Origin: CALARM01 sp964431735
GTDB taxonomy: Bacteria; Vulcanimicrobiota; SpSt-956; JAKJGF01
Length of the DNA stretch: 7,259 bases
Assembly (NCBI GenBank): GCA_964431735.1
Contig: CAYSLJ010000246.1
Coordinates: 1 to 7,259 of the forward strand
Reading direction: 5' to 3'
Part shown: positions 7,102 to 7,259 of the stretch, one piece after another
Position numbering within the stretch: the first letter of the stretch is position 1
Layout: each line of letters opens with the position of its first letter
Translations under genes and position numbers: made by a program
Notes under the pieces: model-generated
What the model was told of the DNA's origin: nothing
Seen by the model: the letters and a program-made list of their open reading frames with translations, nothing else
The model's database searches: none

Positions 7102-7197
7102 TTAATTTTCTTATATAAGAGTCCGTTGATTTATATTTATGTAAATCTATCTGAATTAACTATTTTGTTTACTCTGTTATCTAAAAATAATCCCTGT

Positions 7198-7257
7198 TTA
7201 ACTCGAGCTTTTCCCGAAACTCGGAAGTCTCTCCAGGTCTACTATAAAAATTCTACT
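7198..7257 (-). CDS. Possible 3' end of an upstream minus-strand gene (partial)
   Basis: On the minus strand one frame is open from the window edge to a TAA at 7200-7198, giving the 19-residue tail SRIFIVDLERLPSFGKSSS. The base composition changes here from very AT-rich spacer (about 7102-7197) to mixed sequence with codons such as GAC CTG GAG, which looks coding. If real, this gene lies 96 bases upstream of the membrane transferase in the same orientation. The stretch is too short for a family call, and an open frame of this length can occur by chance. Confidence 0.25.
   Translation of the reverse strand, partial: SRIFIVDLERLPSFGKSSS
7204..7223. repeat. Short imperfect inverted repeat
   Basis: CGAG (7204-7207) pairs with CTCG (7220-7223), and inside it TTT (7209-7211) pairs with AAA (7217-7219), leaving a one-base bulge at C7208 and a five-base loop. 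No T-run follows on either strand, so it is not a convincing terminator. On the minus strand it sits within the last codons of the possible partial gene. Confidence 0.35.
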
Positions 7258-7259
7258 TT

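Overview
The window comes from an AT-rich bacterium. Sampling a few lines gives roughly 35-40% GC. Codons are rich in AGA and ATA, Shine-Dalgarno-like sites precede the plus-strand genes, and one gene starts with TTG. The sequence alone does not fix the phylum. The four complete genes are tightly spaced and belong to families of envelope or surface glycan building plus one ligase-like enzyme. No transposase, phage gene, CRISPR array, tRNA or rRNA was seen.

Layout. Positions 1-259 are non-coding and hold two short heptamer repeat tracts in opposite orientation (12-39 and 180-210), followed by a ribosome binding site. Next is a three-gene plus-strand operon: a circularly permuted ATP-grasp protein related to glutathionylspermidine synthetase (260-1606), a multi-spanning GT-C type glycosyltransferase candidate (1603-3048), and a YfhO-family membrane protein (3045-5369). 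The genes overlap by four bases at each junction (TTGA, then ATGA), so translational coupling is likely. An 85-base AT-rich gap separates this operon from a convergent minus-strand gene for a PMT/ArnT-like (GT39-type) membrane glycosyltransferase (7101-5455). Upstream of that gene (7102-7259) is mostly AT-rich non-coding DNA. The last 60 bases on the minus strand may be the 3' end of another gene.

Working model (inference). The three membrane proteins look like GT-C fold enzymes that take sugars from polyprenyl-phosphate donors and transfer them on the outer side of the cytoplasmic membrane. The cytosolic ATP-grasp protein would form an amide or similar bond in a small molecule. Its translational coupling to the first transferase suggests that ligase and transferases serve one product, perhaps a surface glycan or glycolipid carrying an amide-linked group. 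No donor synthase, flippase or polymerase lies in the window, so the product cannot be named.
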